Assembly: GCA_963811885.1 (NCBI GenBank)
Contig: CAWETB010000012.1
Coordinates: 310,001 to 374,000, forward strand
From: Gaiellasilicea sp963811885
Lineage (GTDB): Bacteria > Actinomycetota > Thermoleophilia > Gaiellales > Gaiellaceae
Length of the DNA stretch: 64,000 nt
Reading direction: 5' to 3'
The position numbers were made by a program, and so were the translations under genes. Positions 45,749 through 57,700 of the stretch are shown here, piece by piece. The notes beneath the pieces are model-generated. The model ran no database searches. It was given only the letters and a program-made list of their open reading frames with translations, and was not told the origin of the DNA. Within the stretch, counting starts at the first letter, position 1, and every line of letters starts with the position of its first letter.

Positions 45749-46582
45749 CTATGAGCGCGGGTGGGAGGAGTCGTAGACCTTGCGTAGACGGCGCGCGTCG
45801 ACGTGGCTGTAGACCTGGGTCGTCGAGAGCGACGAGTGGCCGAGCAGCTCCTGGATCGTGCGCAGGTCGGCGCCGCCCTCGAGCAGGTGCGTGGCGAACG
45901 AGTGCCGCAGCCTGTGGGGGTGGGGCAGGAGGCGGCGCAGCGTGCTCGTGTCGAGCCGCTTGCCGCGGGTGGAGAGAAAGAGGGCGTCGTTCGCGCCGCG
46001 CGCCAGCTCAGGCCGCGCCTCGCGCAGGTAGCGCGCGACCACGTACGCCGCCTCCTCGCCCAGGGGCACGATCCGCTCCTTGCCGCCCTTGCCGCGGACG
46101 CGCACGAGCTCCTGCTCGAAGTCGACGTCGCCGAGATCGAGCCCGACGGCCTCCGCGCTGCGGAGCCCCGCGGAGTAGACGAGCTCGACGAGGGCGCGGT
46201 TGCGCAGTCCGAGCGCTCCGTCGCCGTCGACCGAGTCGATCAGCTCCTCGACCTCCGCGCGCTTCGGCGCCTCCGGGAGCCGTTGCGGGCGCTTCGGCGT
46301 CAGCGATGCGTCGGGCACGCGGGTCGGGCCGAGCGTGAAGCGGAGGAACGAGCGGACGGCTGCGAGCTTGCGCGCGATCGTGGCCGGGGCGAGCCCGTTG
46401 CGGGCACGGCCGAGCTCCGACGCGTAGTCGACGAGGACGCGCACGTCGACGTCGTCCACGGCGAGCCCGCGCGGCTCGAGCCAGTCCGCGAAGCCGCGCA
46501 GGTCGGATGCATACGCACGCCGCGTCGACTCCGCGAGCGCCGGTGACGCGAGGAAGCGGTCGATCGCCGTCGAAGTCGTCAT
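45749..46582 (-). CDS. Tyrosine recombinase, XerC-like
   Basis: 277 residues from ATG 46582 (TTSTAIDRFLASPALAE). All catalytic residues are present: Arg in YSAGLRSAEAVGL, Lys in GKGGKERIVPLG, HxxR in PHRLRHSFATHLLEGGADL, His and Tyr in LGHSSLSTTQVYSH. The segment between the Lys hairpin and HxxR is short (RRLLPHPH), as in compact single-Xer proteins. The two adjacent genes are related but clearly different, so they may act as a pair on dif. Confidence 0.92.
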   Translation of the reverse strand: MTTSTAIDRFLASPALAESTRRAYASDLRGFADWLEPRGLAVDDVDVRVLVDYASELGRARNGLAPATIARKLAAVRSFLRFTLGPTRVPDASLTPKRPQRLPEAPKRAEVEELIDSVDGDGALGLRNRALVELVYSAGLRSAEAVGLDLGDVDFEQELVRVRGKGGKERIVPLGEEAAYVVARYLREARPELARGANDALFLSTRGKRLDTSTLRRLLPHPHRLRHSFATHLLEGGADLRTIQELLGHSSLSTTQVYSHVDARRLRKVYDSSHPRS

Positions 46583-46648
46583 CTCTGGCGAGTTCCCCCG
46601 ATCGTCGGGCGTTCCTGCCATACTGCCCCGCTTCGGGGTCTGAGGGTG

Positions 46649-48156
46649 ATGGGAAAACTGCGGCGAACATACACAAGTGGCTGCTCGGCGCGGCGGTAGC
46701 AGCAGCCGCTCTGGCGGCGGCGTCCGGCGCCCAGGCGGCGCGCTTCGGCTTCGCCGACGACGCCGGCAAGTACGCGGACGACGGCGGCGCCGACTACTTC
46801 AGCGATCTCAAGGCGGCCGGCGGCACCGAGAACAGGATCACCGTGCTCTGGGATCCGAAGCGGCCCGACACGATCCTCGAGGACTCGTTCCTCGACCGGG
46901 TCGTGCCGGTGGCGACCGAGAAGGGGATCCGCGTCGTCTTCCACGTCTTCCCGATCAGCCCGACGTCGCTCTCCTCGTCGCCGGGCACTGCCGACGACTT
47001 CGCCGCCTTCCTGACCAAGCTCGCGACGACCTATCCGGACGTGCGCGACTTCGTCGTCGGCAACGAGCCGAACCAGCCGCGTTTCCAGCGGCCTCAGTTC
47101 TCCCGCGCCGGACGCGGTCTTGCGGCCGCGGTCTATGCGGGGCTGCTCGCGAAGTCGTACGACGCGCTGAAGGAGGTCGATCCGGGGATCCGCGTGATCG
47201 GCCTCGGCCTCTCGGGCCGCGGCAACGACCTGCCGCAGGCGCCGTCGAACGCCTCCACGTCGCCGGTGCGCTTCCTCCGCGATCTCGGCGCCGCGTACCG
47301 CGCCAGCGGGAGGACGCTGCCGCTGATGGACGAGCTCGGCCTGCACCTCTATCCGCGCTCGGACCGCGACCCGGTGAGCGCCGGCGACCGCTGGCCGCGA
47401 GCGGGGATCGTCAACCTCGCCCGGATCAAGCAGGCGTTCTGGGACGCGTTCGCCGGCACGGCGCAGCCGACCGTCGAGCAGGGCCTGAAGCTCCGCGTCG
47501 ACGAGATCGGGTGGCAGGCCGTCGTGCCTGCGGCGCGGCGCGATGCGTACCACGGCCGCGAGACCGCGGCCGCCACGAGCGAGCGCGCGCAGGCCGACAA
47601 CTACGCGAAGCTGATCGGAATCGCCGCCTGCGACCGCAGCATCTCCGCCGTCTACCTGCTGCACCTCCGCGACGACCCCGATCTCGAGCGCTATCAGTCG
47701 GGCATCCGGCGCGCCGACGGGTCGGCACGGCCTTCCTACGCCGCGGTTCGCACCGCAGCGGCGCGCGCCAAGCGCGGCTGCGCAGCCAAGCAGGTCAGCT
47801 GGCACCACGCGACCCGGGTCGTCGGCGGCCGTGCCCAGTTCGGGCTCGGCGCAGGCCTCGCCTCTCGGCTCCGCAAGAGCTGGGGCTTCAACGTCACGGC
47901 GGCCGAGGAGGTCTCCTACGTCGCCGCGATCCTCCCCGCGAACGCATCCGCGCAGGTCCGCAGCCTCGCCTCGCCGCGCGCGCCCGGCGCCGTGACGATG
48001 ACCGCAGGCCGTGTCCGGGCCGGCTGGAGCCCGCGCCTGCGCTTCACGTCGCGCTACCTGCAGCCGGGCCGCTACGTCTACGCGGTGCGGCTCCGAGCGA
48101 GCATGAACCCGCGTCGCAGCACCGTGCTCGTCAGCCGCGCGTTCGTCGTCCGCTAG
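46649..48156 (+). CDS. Secreted clan GH-A-like glycoside hydrolase
   Basis: Exported TIM-barrel protein of about 500 residues. The signal peptide is WLLGAAVAAAALAAASGAQA. The acid/base glutamate probably lies in FVVGNEPNQPRF and the nucleophile in VDEIGWQAVV, a clan GH-A arrangement; the C-terminal 130 residues form a beta-rich domain (VSYVAAILPANASAQVRSLA). The start is unclear. ATG 46649 (MGKLRRTYTS) gives an ideal n-region but is two bases out of phase, as if one base were missing near 46678. In the main frame no standard start lies near the signal peptide. Substrate unknown. Confidence 0.7.
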
Positions 48157-48163
48157 CCGGCGG

Positions 48164-48815
48164 ATGCCCTTCGCCCTTCCGACCGGTGCCGAGGCCCGCT
48201 GGACCGGCACGCCCGGCCGCCGCGCGGTCGTGTGCGTGAACGGCGGCACCGCCGCCGAGGTCCCCGGCACGTGGAGCGCGTCGATCGAATGGCTCGTGCG
48301 GCGGCTCTCCCAGCGCTTCCCCGAGCTCGGCTTCCTCGAGGTGCGCTACCGGATCAAGTCCTGGCGCCGGCTCGAGCTCTGCGTCGAGGACGCGGCGGCG
48401 GCGATCGGCACGGCAAAGGAGAGCGGGGCCGAGGAGCTCGCGCTTGCTCGGGTTCTCGATGGGAGGCGCTGTCGCCGTCCGGAACGCCGCGGCAGCGGGC
48501 GTCGAGCTGGTCGCCGGGGTCAACCCGTGGCTGCCGCCGCAGCTCGAGCTCGGGACGCTGCAGGGACGCCGCCTGGCGATCGCGCACGGCGCCCTCGACG
48601 CGCCCCTGCCGCTGATTCCGGGCGTGAAGCCGTCGATGTCGCAGGCGGCCGCCGAGCGGGCGCGGGCCCTCGGGGTCGAGGTCGAGCGCGAGGTCGTCCC
48701 GTTCGGGTTCCACGCCGTCGCGCTGCGCCGCCGCGACGGCGGCCTGCTGGCGCTGCCTGGCGCGGCGCGCTACGCCGACGTCGTCGGCGACCAGCTGGAG
48801 CGCTTCTGCGCGTAG
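48164..48815 (+). CDS. Alpha/beta hydrolase, dienelactone-hydrolase-like (frameshift)
   Basis: About 216 residues from ATG 48164 (MPFALPTGAEARWTG). The nucleophile elbow GFSMGGAVAVRNAAAA follows a frame change near 48450 that resolves by removing one G. Later parts include GVNPWLPPQLELGTLQGRRL and the probable catalytic histidine in VPFGFHAVALRRRDG. Small esterase or DLH-like; substrate unknown. It starts 7 bases after the glycoside hydrolase. Confidence 0.72.
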
Positions 48816-48817
48816 GG

Positions 48818-49384
48818 CTGTATCTCGCGCTTCGCCGCGCCACCCACGTCGCGGCGCGGCTGCTCTACCGGGTCGAGATCGTCGGCTCGGTCCCACCCGG
48901 GCCCGTGATCGTGGCCGCGAACCACGAGTCGTTCCTCGACCCGCCGCTGCTCGCCCTCGCCGCGCGCTACCCGCTGCACTTCCTCGCCAAGGTCGAGCTC
49001 TGGCGCTACCGGCCGGGCGCCTGGCTGATGGACGCGCTCGGCGGGATCCCGATCCGCCGCGACCGGCGGGACCTGCTCTCGGTCGGCCGCGCGGAGGAGC
49101 TCCTCCGCGCCGGGGAGAGCGTCGCGATCTTCCCGCAGGGCACGATTCAGGGCGGTCACCTGGACGCGAGGTGCGGCCAGGCTCGCCCTCGCCACCGGCG
49201 CGCCGCTCGTGCCCGTCCGGATCATCGGCACGAAGCGGGCGCTCTCGAAGGGCACGGATCGCGCTTCCCGAAGATCCGGCTGATCGTGGGCGAGCCGATC
49301 CCGGTCGAACAGGCGAAGCCGACGCTCGCGGCGGCGAAGGCGCTGACCGCCGAGCTCGAGCAGCGGGTCGGCGCAGCCCGCTAG
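48818..49384 (+). CDS. PlsC-type 1-acylglycerol-3-phosphate acyltransferase (frameshifts)
   Basis: About 190 residues. Motif I is VAANHESFLDPPLLAL (NHxxxxD), followed by FLAKVELWRYRPGAWLMDAL and GGIPIRRDRRD. Motif III reads IFPQGTIQGG, with glutamine where FPEGT is usual. The frame shifts near 49170 (extra base) and returns near 49262, so the middle part (LALATGAPLVPVRIIGTKRA) is in another phase. No standard start codon lies at the expected place; CTG 48818 follows the upstream stop directly, so the true start is unknown. Probably phospholipid synthesis. Confidence 0.75.
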   Translation: MYLALRRATHVAARLLYRVEIVGSVPPGPVIVAANHESFLDPPLLALAARYPLHFLAKVELWRYRPGAWLMDALGGIPIRRDRRDLLSVGRAEELLRAGESVAIFPQGTIQGGHLDARCGQARPRHRRAARARPDHRHEAGALEGHGSRFPKIRLIVGEPIPVEQAKPTLAAAKALTAELEQRVGAAR

Positions 49385-49392
49385 CCGGTCCG

Positions 49393-49398
49393 TACGCT
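49393..49398 (+). promoter_or_regulatory. Putative leaderless -10 (TACGCT)
   Basis: TACGCT ends seven bases before the exporter ATG at 49406. Confidence 0.45.
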
Positions 49399-49405
49399 GT
49401 CACGG

Positions 49406-51202
49406 ATGCCACGAGGACGAGCGCGAGCATTCGACTACGAGGAGCCGCCGGAGCGCCCCGCCGATCCGGCCGTCCGCCGTGCCTACCTGCGCCGGATCGT
49501 CGCCCTCTTCCGGCCGTACCGACGCCGTCTCAGCGGCGTCCTCGGGCTGATCCTCTTCTCCTCCGCGCTCGGCGTCATCCCCGCGCTGCTGCTGCGCCAG
49601 GTGATCGACGAGGCACTGCCCGAGCAGAACCTGTGGCTGCTGAACTGGCTCGTGTTCGGGATGGTCGCGATCGCGGTCGTCACCGGTGCGCTCGGCGTCG
49701 TCCAGACGCTGCTCTCGAACCAGGTCGGCCAGCGCGTCATGCACGACCTGCGGACCGCTGTCTACGAGCACCTGCAGCGCCTCTCGCTCGCCTTCTTCAC
49801 GCGGACGCGGACCGGCGAGGTGCAGTCTCGGCTCGCGAACGACATCGGCGGCGTCCAGGAGGTCGTCACCTCGACGGCGACCTCGATCGTCTCGAACGTG
49901 ACCACGGTGCTCGCGACGGTGGTGGCGATGTTCATCCTCGACTGGCGGCTGACCCTCTTCGCGCTCGCGCTGCTGCCGATCTTCGTCTGGCTGACGAAGC
50001 GCGTCGGCGACCAGCGCCGCAAGGTCGCGAAGGTGCGTCAGGAGTCGATGGCCGACATCTCCAGCCTCGTCCAGGAGTCGCTCTCGGTCTCCGGGATCCT
50101 GCTCGGCAAGACGATGGGGCGGAGCGGTGAGCTGGCCGGCCGCTTCCGGAACGAGTCGGAGCGCCTGGCGGACCTCGAAGTCCGCAGCCGGATGACCGGC
50201 CGCTGGATGATGGCGTCGATCCAGACGTCGTTCGCCGTGATGCCGGCGCTCGTCTACCTCTTCGCCGGCCACTTCGCCGGCGCGATCTCGATCGGCACCG
50301 TCGTCGCGTTCACGACCCTGCAGTCACGCCTCTTCTTCCCGGTCGGCTCGCTGCTCGGCGTCGGGCTCGAGGTGCAGACCTCGCTCGCGCTCTTCGACCG
50401 CGTCTTCGAGTACCTCGACCATCCGATCGACATCGAGGAGGGGACGCGGACCCTGGAGCGCCCGCGCGGGGACGTCGCCTTCGAGCGCGTCTGGTTCCGG
50501 TACGAGAGCGGCCCCTGGACGCTGGAGGACGTCTCCTTCGACGTTCCGCGGGGATCCAAGACCGCGCTCGTCGGCGAGACCGGCTCGGGCAAGACGACCG
50601 CGGGCTACCTCGTCGCCCGCCTCTACGACGCAACGGAGGGGAGGGTGATGATCGACGGGATCGACGTGCGGGAGCTGACGTTCGAGTCGCTCGCGAACGC
50701 GGTCGGCGTCGTCAGCCAGGAGACGTACCTCTTCCACGCGACCGTGCGCGACAACCTCCGCTTCGCCCGCTCCGACGCGACCGACGAGGAGGTCGAGGAG
50801 GCTGCCCGCGCCGCGCAGATCCACGACCTGATCGCGGGCCTTCCGGACGGCTACGACACCGTCGTCGGCGAGCGTGGCTACCGCTTCTCCGGCGGCGAGC
50901 GCCAGCGGATCGCGATCGCGCGCACGATCCTGCGCAACCCACCGATTCTCGTCCTCGACGAGGCGACGTCCGCCCTCGACACGCAGACGGAGCGCGCCGT
51001 CCAGGAGGCGCTCGAACGGCTGGCCGAGGGAAGGACGACGATCGCGATCGCGCACCGGCTCTCGACCGTCCGCGACGCCGACCAGATCGTCGTGCTCGAC
51101 CGCGGCCTCGTCGCCGAGATCGGCACCCACGAGGAGCTGCTCTCGGCCGGCGGGCGCTACGCGGCGCTCGTCTCCCGCGACACCGAGGAGGTTCTCCGAT
51201 GA
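49406..51202 (+). CDS. ABC exporter (fused membrane and ATPase domains)
   Basis: 598 residues, intact. Six-helix transmembrane domain (for example LSGVLGLILFSSALGVIPAL and VTTVLATVVAMFILDWRLTL) followed by the ATPase: Walker A (LVGETGSGKTTAGYLVAR), Q-loop (VVSQETYLFHATVRDNLRFA), signature (YRFSGGERQRIAIARTIL), Walker B (ILVLDEATSALD) and switch histidine (IAIAHRLSTVRDAD). MsbA/LmrA-like half-transporter working as a dimer; export of lipid or drug is possible. The zf-UBP gene overlaps its stop. Confidence 0.95.
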   Translation: MPRGRARAFDYEEPPERPADPAVRRAYLRRIVALFRPYRRRLSGVLGLILFSSALGVIPALLLRQVIDEALPEQNLWLLNWLVFGMVAIAVVTGALGVVQTLLSNQVGQRVMHDLRTAVYEHLQRLSLAFFTRTRTGEVQSRLANDIGGVQEVVTSTATSIVSNVTTVLATVVAMFILDWRLTLFALALLPIFVWLTKRVGDQRRKVAKVRQESMADISSLVQESLSVSGILLGKTMGRSGELAGRFRNESERLADLEVRSRMTGRWMMASIQTSFAVMPALVYLFAGHFAGAISIGTVVAFTTLQSRLFFPVGSLLGVGLEVQTSLALFDRVFEYLDHPIDIEEGTRTLERPRGDVAFERVWFRYESGPWTLEDVSFDVPRGSKTALVGETGSGKTTAGYLVARLYDATEGRVMIDGIDVRELTFESLANAVGVVSQETYLFHATVRDNLRFARSDATDEEVEEAARAAQIHDLIAGLPDGYDTVVGERGYRFSGGERQRIAIARTILRNPPILVLDEATSALDTQTERAVQEALERLAEGRTTIAIAHRLSTVRDADQIVVLDRGLVAEIGTHEELLSAGGRYAALVSRDTEEVLR

Positions 51203-51465
51203 GCTGCACGCATCTCGACACGATCCGCGACGTCACGCCGAGCGCTCCCGGCTGCGAGGAGTGCCTCAAGATCGGCTCGCCGTGGGTGCACCTGCGGCTC
51301 TGCCTCGCCTGCGGGCACGTCGGCTGTTGCGACAACTCGCCGAATCGGCACGCGACCAAGCACTTTCACGCGACGGCGCACCCGCTCATCCAGTCGCTCG
51401 AGCCCGGGGAGGACTGGGCCTGGTGCTACGTCGACGAGGTCTTCATGGAGCCATCCCCGGCCTGA
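51199..51465 (+). CDS. UBP-type zinc finger protein
   Basis: 88 residues, essentially one zf-UBP domain: CTHLDTIRDVTPSAPGCEEC, then LCLACGHVGCCDNSPNRHAT and HFHATAHPLIQSLEPGEDW. In eukaryotes this domain binds the ubiquitin C-terminus; in actinobacteria small stand-alone copies are common and unexplained. The ATG overlaps the exporter stop, so it may be co-translated with it. The 3' end overlaps the convergent peptidase by 40 bases. Confidence 0.9.
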   Translation: MSCTHLDTIRDVTPSAPGCEECLKIGSPWVHLRLCLACGHVGCCDNSPNRHATKHFHATAHPLIQSLEPGEDWAWCYVDEVFMEPSPA

Positions 51466-52482
51466 AGCGCTTCGAGCAGCAGCTCGTGCGGGAGGCCGTG
51501 GACGGTGTTGCCGTTGCGGCCGGTCATCGTCTGTGAGGCGAGCATCGCGTTCAGGATCGACTCCTCGACCGCGTCGATGACGGCCTCGTAGAGCGCGTCG
51601 ATGCGAGCGTCGTTCAGCATTCGCAGCGGCAGCTCCGCCGCCTCGGTGACGAGCGCAGCGGTTGCCGGTTGCGAAGCAGAGCGCGAAGTCGCCGCTCGAG
51701 CGCTCGCCCATCCCACCCGTGCGCGCGATCCCGAAGCCTGCCCGCCGCGCGACTCGCTCGCACTGCCCCGGGAGCAGCGGCGCATCGGTCGCGATCAGGA
51801 CGATGATCGAGCCGGCGCCCTCGCCGGCGCCGCTCTCGGGCAGCGGCACGACGTCCGGGCCGATGCGCTCGCCGACCGGGACGCCGTTCACGCGCAGCCG
51901 CGGGCGGCGGCCGTGATTCGCCTGGACGAGCACGCCGACCATCCAGCCGTCCTCGACCACGCGCGACGCGGTGCCGATCCCGCCCTTGAAGCCGTGGCAG
52001 ACCATGCCGGTGCCGCCGCCGACCGAGCCCTCCTCGACCGGTCCGTCGTGCGCGCCCTCGAGCGCGGCGGAGACATGCTCCGGACGGACGTGGAAGCCGT
52101 TGATGTCGTTCAGGAACCCGTCCCAGGTCTCACCGACGACGGGCAGGCTCCAGTCCCACTCGCCGGGCTGCGCGGCCGCGATCAGGGCATCGCGCACGAC
52201 CCCGACCGAGTGCGTGTTCGTGAGCCCGATCGGCGTCGTCAACGTCCCGGAGTCGCGGATCCACTCGAGCCCGGTCAGCTCGCCGTTGCCGTTGATCGTG
52301 TGCGAGCCGGCGAAGAACGGCTTCGGCGGCGGGACGACCACGGTGACGCCCGTGCGGACGTCCTCGCCCTCGATCAGCGTCGTGTGCCCGACTGCCAGCC
52401 CGGGAACGTCGGTGATCGCGTTGGCCGGGCCGGAGGGTAGGCGGCCGATCTCGATTCCGAGGTCGCGGGCGCGCGGCTGCAC
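51426..52482 (-). CDS. P1 (DmpA-type) aminopeptidase (frameshift)
   Basis: N-terminal-nucleophile peptidase family S58, about 351 residues. Conserved parts are NAITDVPGLAVGHTTLIEG, GNGELTGLEWIRDSGTLTTP, IGLTNTHSVGVVRDALI, VGGGTGMVCHGFKGGIGTAS and the self-processing serine region MGERSSGDFALCFATGN. After that the frame shifts near 51660 by one extra base to AALVTEAAELPLRMLNDARI, ending DGSMKTSST. Such enzymes release N-terminal residues or beta-amino acids. The ATG is at 52482. Confidence 0.88.
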
Positions 52483-52491
52483 GCCGCGAGC

Positions 52492-52948
52492 CTAGCCGCC
52501 GTAGTAGCCCGAGTCGCCCGTGTCGGTCCCGCCCGTGGTCGACCCGGCGCCGGAGCCCGAGCCGCCGACCGTCAGCTTGCCCTCCATGCCCTGCTCGCGG
52601 TGGCCGTCGATCGGGCAGTAGAACTCGTACTCGCCCGGCTCGAGGTCGACGGTGAGCGTGCCGGACTCGCCCGCGGCGATCGAGTCGGTCTCCTCCTCGA
52701 CGCCGTTGCCCTCGACCTCGAGGGCGTGGGTCTGCTGGCCGTCGTTCGAGACCGTGAACGTCACCTTGCCGGCCGTGTCGACGGTCACATCCGCCGGGTC
52801 GAACTTGAACTCGGTCGCCGTCAGCGCGACGGATTCGGCGCCCGCAGCTGCCGTGTCGCCGCTGGTCTCGCCGTCGCTGTCACTGCCGCACCCGGCCGAC
52901 ACGAGAACCGCGAGGACGATCACCGTGAGCGGGAAGCAGGCGTCTCAC
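52492..52948 (-). CDS. Cupredoxin-like lipoprotein (probable frameshift in signal peptide)
   Basis: Secreted type I copper protein of about 151 residues. The mature part has the ligands His in QQTHALEVEG and Cys-x4-His-x4-Met in FYCPIDGHREQGM, with a Gly/Ser/Thr-rich tail. The lipobox is VSAGCGS. The frame opens at GTG 52923 with a short signal. One extra base near 52940 would join it to an upstream GTG (52948) giving the better MRR-type n-region. Likely periplasmic electron carrier. Confidence 0.85.
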
Positions 52949-52992
52949 ACCGTGTCCTACGGGGTCGGCGGCGGCCTGGTTTGCTTGTTACG

Positions 52993-52998
52993 TAGGAT
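52993..52998 (+). promoter_or_regulatory. Putative leaderless -10 (TAGGAT)
   Basis: TAGGAT ends ten bases before the pckA ATG at 53009; an in-frame ATG at 52997 overlaps it and is therefore less likely to be the start. Confidence 0.5.
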
Positions 52999-53008
52999 GT
53001 CCGGCGCC

Positions 53009-54598
<1,590 letters not shown>

Positions 54599-54698
54599 CC
54601 GCCGCACCTCCTCCTGCCGCAGTTAGCGGCCCGTTAGGGAGCCGTGACTGGGCCGTTTGGGCCCCGCTCGACCGTGGGCGCACGAAAGGAGGTGCGCC

Positions 54699-54743
54699 AT
54701 GCGGAAGATGCCTGGAGGCGGTGGCACTGGCGGCGGCGGGTAA
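54699..54743 (+). CDS. Gly-rich 14-residue ORF with strong Shine-Dalgarno
   Basis: The frame reads MRKMPGGGGTGGGG then TAA. AAAGGAGGT lies six bases upstream of the ATG, the best ribosome-binding site in the window, and a T-tailed hairpin follows 18 bases after the stop. That makes a self-contained tiny transcription unit between pckA and the SARP gene. Function unknown: a leader or signalling peptide, a peptide precursor, or a small RNA are all open. Confidence 0.5.
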   Translation: MRKMPGGGGTGGGG

Positions 54744-54761
54744 GCGCAGCCGAGACGGAAG

Positions 54762-54784
54762 AGGAGCTCCTCGGGGCTCCTTTT
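54762..54784 (+). terminator. Rho-independent terminator
   Basis: AGGAGC (54762-54767) pairs with GCTCCT (54776-54781), followed by a run of T and C beginning TTTTCCTTT. It would end the transcript of the 14-residue ORF, and possibly pckA. Confidence 0.7.
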
Positions 54785-54788
54785 CCTT

Positions 54789-57700
54789 TCAACTGTGCGT
54801 GGGTAGTCGGTGTCCGGTGGCGTTCGAGCAAGGCGGTTGCGCCCTTCTGCCGAAGAAGCCTGCGGCCCACGGTCGCCTCGACGCGCGCTTCCTTCGATTT
54901 GCCCCCGAGATGCAACACCTCAGCCAGCGCGAAGTGGGCGCGGGCGCGGTCGCGGAAGCCGTCGGTGAGCGACGCGATCCTCACCGCGTCGCGAGCAATC
55001 TCCTCTGCCTCGGCCGTGTTGCCCGGCCCGGCCGAGCACGCGGGCGCGCGCGCTGCGCCAGAGGAACTGCACGAGCACGTCGGACGACAACGCCTCGTTC
55101 TCTGCAAGCCGCGCATACGTGTCCGCTTCGTCGATCTCGCCTCCGTCGAGCAGGAGGTCGGCAAGCAGCGCGGCCTGGGTGGTGGCATGCGCGACGCTGT
55201 GCGTGGTCGACCGAAGCCGGTCGATGCTCTCTCGGAAGTGCGCTTTCGCGACGTCGCGGTTCCCGGCGAGCGCTTCGACCTCGACGAACAGCGGCGACCA
55301 GGTCGTCAGCACCCCAAGCTCGTTGCCGATCTCCTCGTAGAGCGAGCGGGCGTGCGCAAGGAGGAGTTGACCGTCTTCGATGCCTCCCTCAACTGCTCGC
55401 AACGCACCCAGGACGGCGGTTGTCAGTTGCACATGCCGAGCGATCCCCGGCTCCGTTCCTGAAGCTCCGCGCAGATGCCGAAGCGCCTCGCCGACGGGTA
55501 CCGCGCCGTAGTAGAGGGCTTCTGCCTGGATCGCGAGCGGCAGCGCGGGCGAGAATCCCGACTCGACGTAGTACTGCTCCGCACGTGCCGCGGCCGCGGC
55601 GAAGTCGTCGTAGCGGCAGGCAAACCAATGCACGTTGGAGAGGATCAGCTCGGCTCTCGCGAGCCCGCGAACGTCCCGGCGGCGCGGAGCTTCGGGAGAG
55701 CCTCGGCGAGAGCTCCCGCGGCGCCATCCAGCGGCAGCTCCCCGGCCAGGAGGGCGCTCTGTGCTCGCTCACACGCAACCCTGGCTCTGAAGCCGGCTCG
55801 ATCGGGCGGTCTGCCGCGTCCTGCTGCGCGGCCGCCCATGCCTCGTCCGCTTCAGCCTGCTCGATCTCGAAGCCGCAGCGCGAGCCCGCGCTCCAGCTGG
55901 AGCTCACCACGACGATCGCTCGGCAGGCAACAGCGACACCGCTCGCCCGAGCAGGGCCACGGTGGCGCCGACGTCACCCGAGCGCCAGGCACGCATCCCG
56001 GCCTCACCGAGGCGCTCGCCCGCTGCGTGCGGCGAGCTCGTCCGCGTCCTCGCCGAGCTCGCGCCGGTAGCGCACGGCATGCTCGAGGTGGTAGCCGGCG
56101 ATCGCGTCGTCGCCGGGGCCGTCGCGGTCGATCCAGGCGGCCGCGCGCTCGTGCAGGTCGGCGCGGTCGGCCTTCGTCAGGCTTCCGTAGGCGGCATCGC
56201 GGAGGAGGACGTGGTGGAAGGTGTAGCCGTCGTCGCCCGGGTCGGCGGCCGCGGCGGGGTGGACGAAGCCGGCGCGTGAGAGCGAGAGCAGTTCGGGGGC
56301 GACCTCGCCGTCGGCGAGCGCGGCGACCGCACCGAGTGAGAACTCGCGGCCGACGACGGCCGCGCGCTGCAGGACCGACCGCTCCGCGGGGTCGAGACGG
56401 CCGAGCCGTCCTGCGAGGACGGCTTCGAGCGTCGGCGGCAGCCCCTCGCCGCCGTCGGCCGCGAACGAGGCCAGCTGCTCGGCGTAGAGGGCGTTGCCCT
56501 CGGCGAGCTCGACGATCCTTTCGCGTGTCTCCTCGTCGACCACGGCGGTGCCGGCGACGATCGCCCGCGCCTCCTCCTCGCCGAGCGGGCCGAGCGCGAG
56601 CGGCTCGCCGAGCGGCCGGTCGAGCTCCGGCCGCGCGAGGCAGAGGACGAGCAGCGGCGCGTCGGCGCGGTCAGCGAGATAGTCGATCAGGTCGACGAGC
56701 GCCGGCTCGGCCCAGTGGATGTCGTCGAGCACGAGCAGGACGGGCTCGTGTCGCGCGCGAGAGCCTCGAGCAGGCGCCGCACGGCCCAGTACGACTCGCC
56801 GAGCGGTGCCGTCTGCGCGCCATCTGCGAGCGCGGCGAGCCGGTGCGAGCACCAGTTCAGCGTCCTGCTCGCCGGCGAGCGCCTGCTCGGGCTCGCGCCC
56901 GGCGAAGCGCCTCGAGCAGCGGTAGGAACGTGACGCCCAGCCCCGTGCGCGATGCAGCGGGCGACGAGCACCGTCGTCCTCGCTCTCCTTCGCGCAGCGC
57001 CACCTCGCGGGCGAGACGGGTCTTGCCGATGCCCGGCTCGCCGACGACGGTGACGACGCGGCAGCGGCGGGCGTCGCGCGCGGCGACGAGCGCTCCGTGC
57101 AGGTAGTCGAGCTCCTCGGTGCGGCCCGGCGAGCGGCGCGTCGAGGCGGCGCTCGCGCGCGAACGAGTGCGGCGGTGCGCTCGTCGAGCCTGATCCCGCC
57201 GCCACGGGCGAGCTCGACCGCGCGCGTGACGACGGCTCCGGCCCCCTGGACGACCTCACCGGTCGCGACTCCCGCGGGCAGGCCGAGCTCACGCGCCGCC
57301 AGCACGGCCCGTTCGGCGTCGTCGTCGGCGGGCCCGTCGGCGCCGAAGACGGCGACGAGCCCCTCGGGGCCGAAGCGCTGGAGCGAGCCGCCGTACCGGT
57401 CGAGCACGTCCCGTACCGATGCGAGCGTCTCGTCGAGCAGCCGTTGGAGCCGCTCGGGATCGTCGGCTGCGGGCGGCGTCGCCGCGAGGACGGTCACGAG
57501 CCGGAGCTCCGAGACCTCCCGTGTCGGGCGCATCCGTCGGCGACCTCGGTCGGGTGCGTCGAGCTCGGGATCCTGGTTCAGGATCCTTCGCTCGAGCTCC
57601 TGCAGCTCGGGTGAGGGGTCGAGCCCGAGCTCGTCGGCGCGCGCGAGCCGGTAGGCGCGGTAGACCTCGAGCGCTTCGGCGTGGCGACCGCAGCGGTAGA

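Noticed and set aside
44789..46582. Adjacent recombinases as the edge of an integrated element
   Set aside because: No tRNA, attachment repeats, phage or plasmid genes lie nearby, and the flanking genes are ordinary chromosomal ones.
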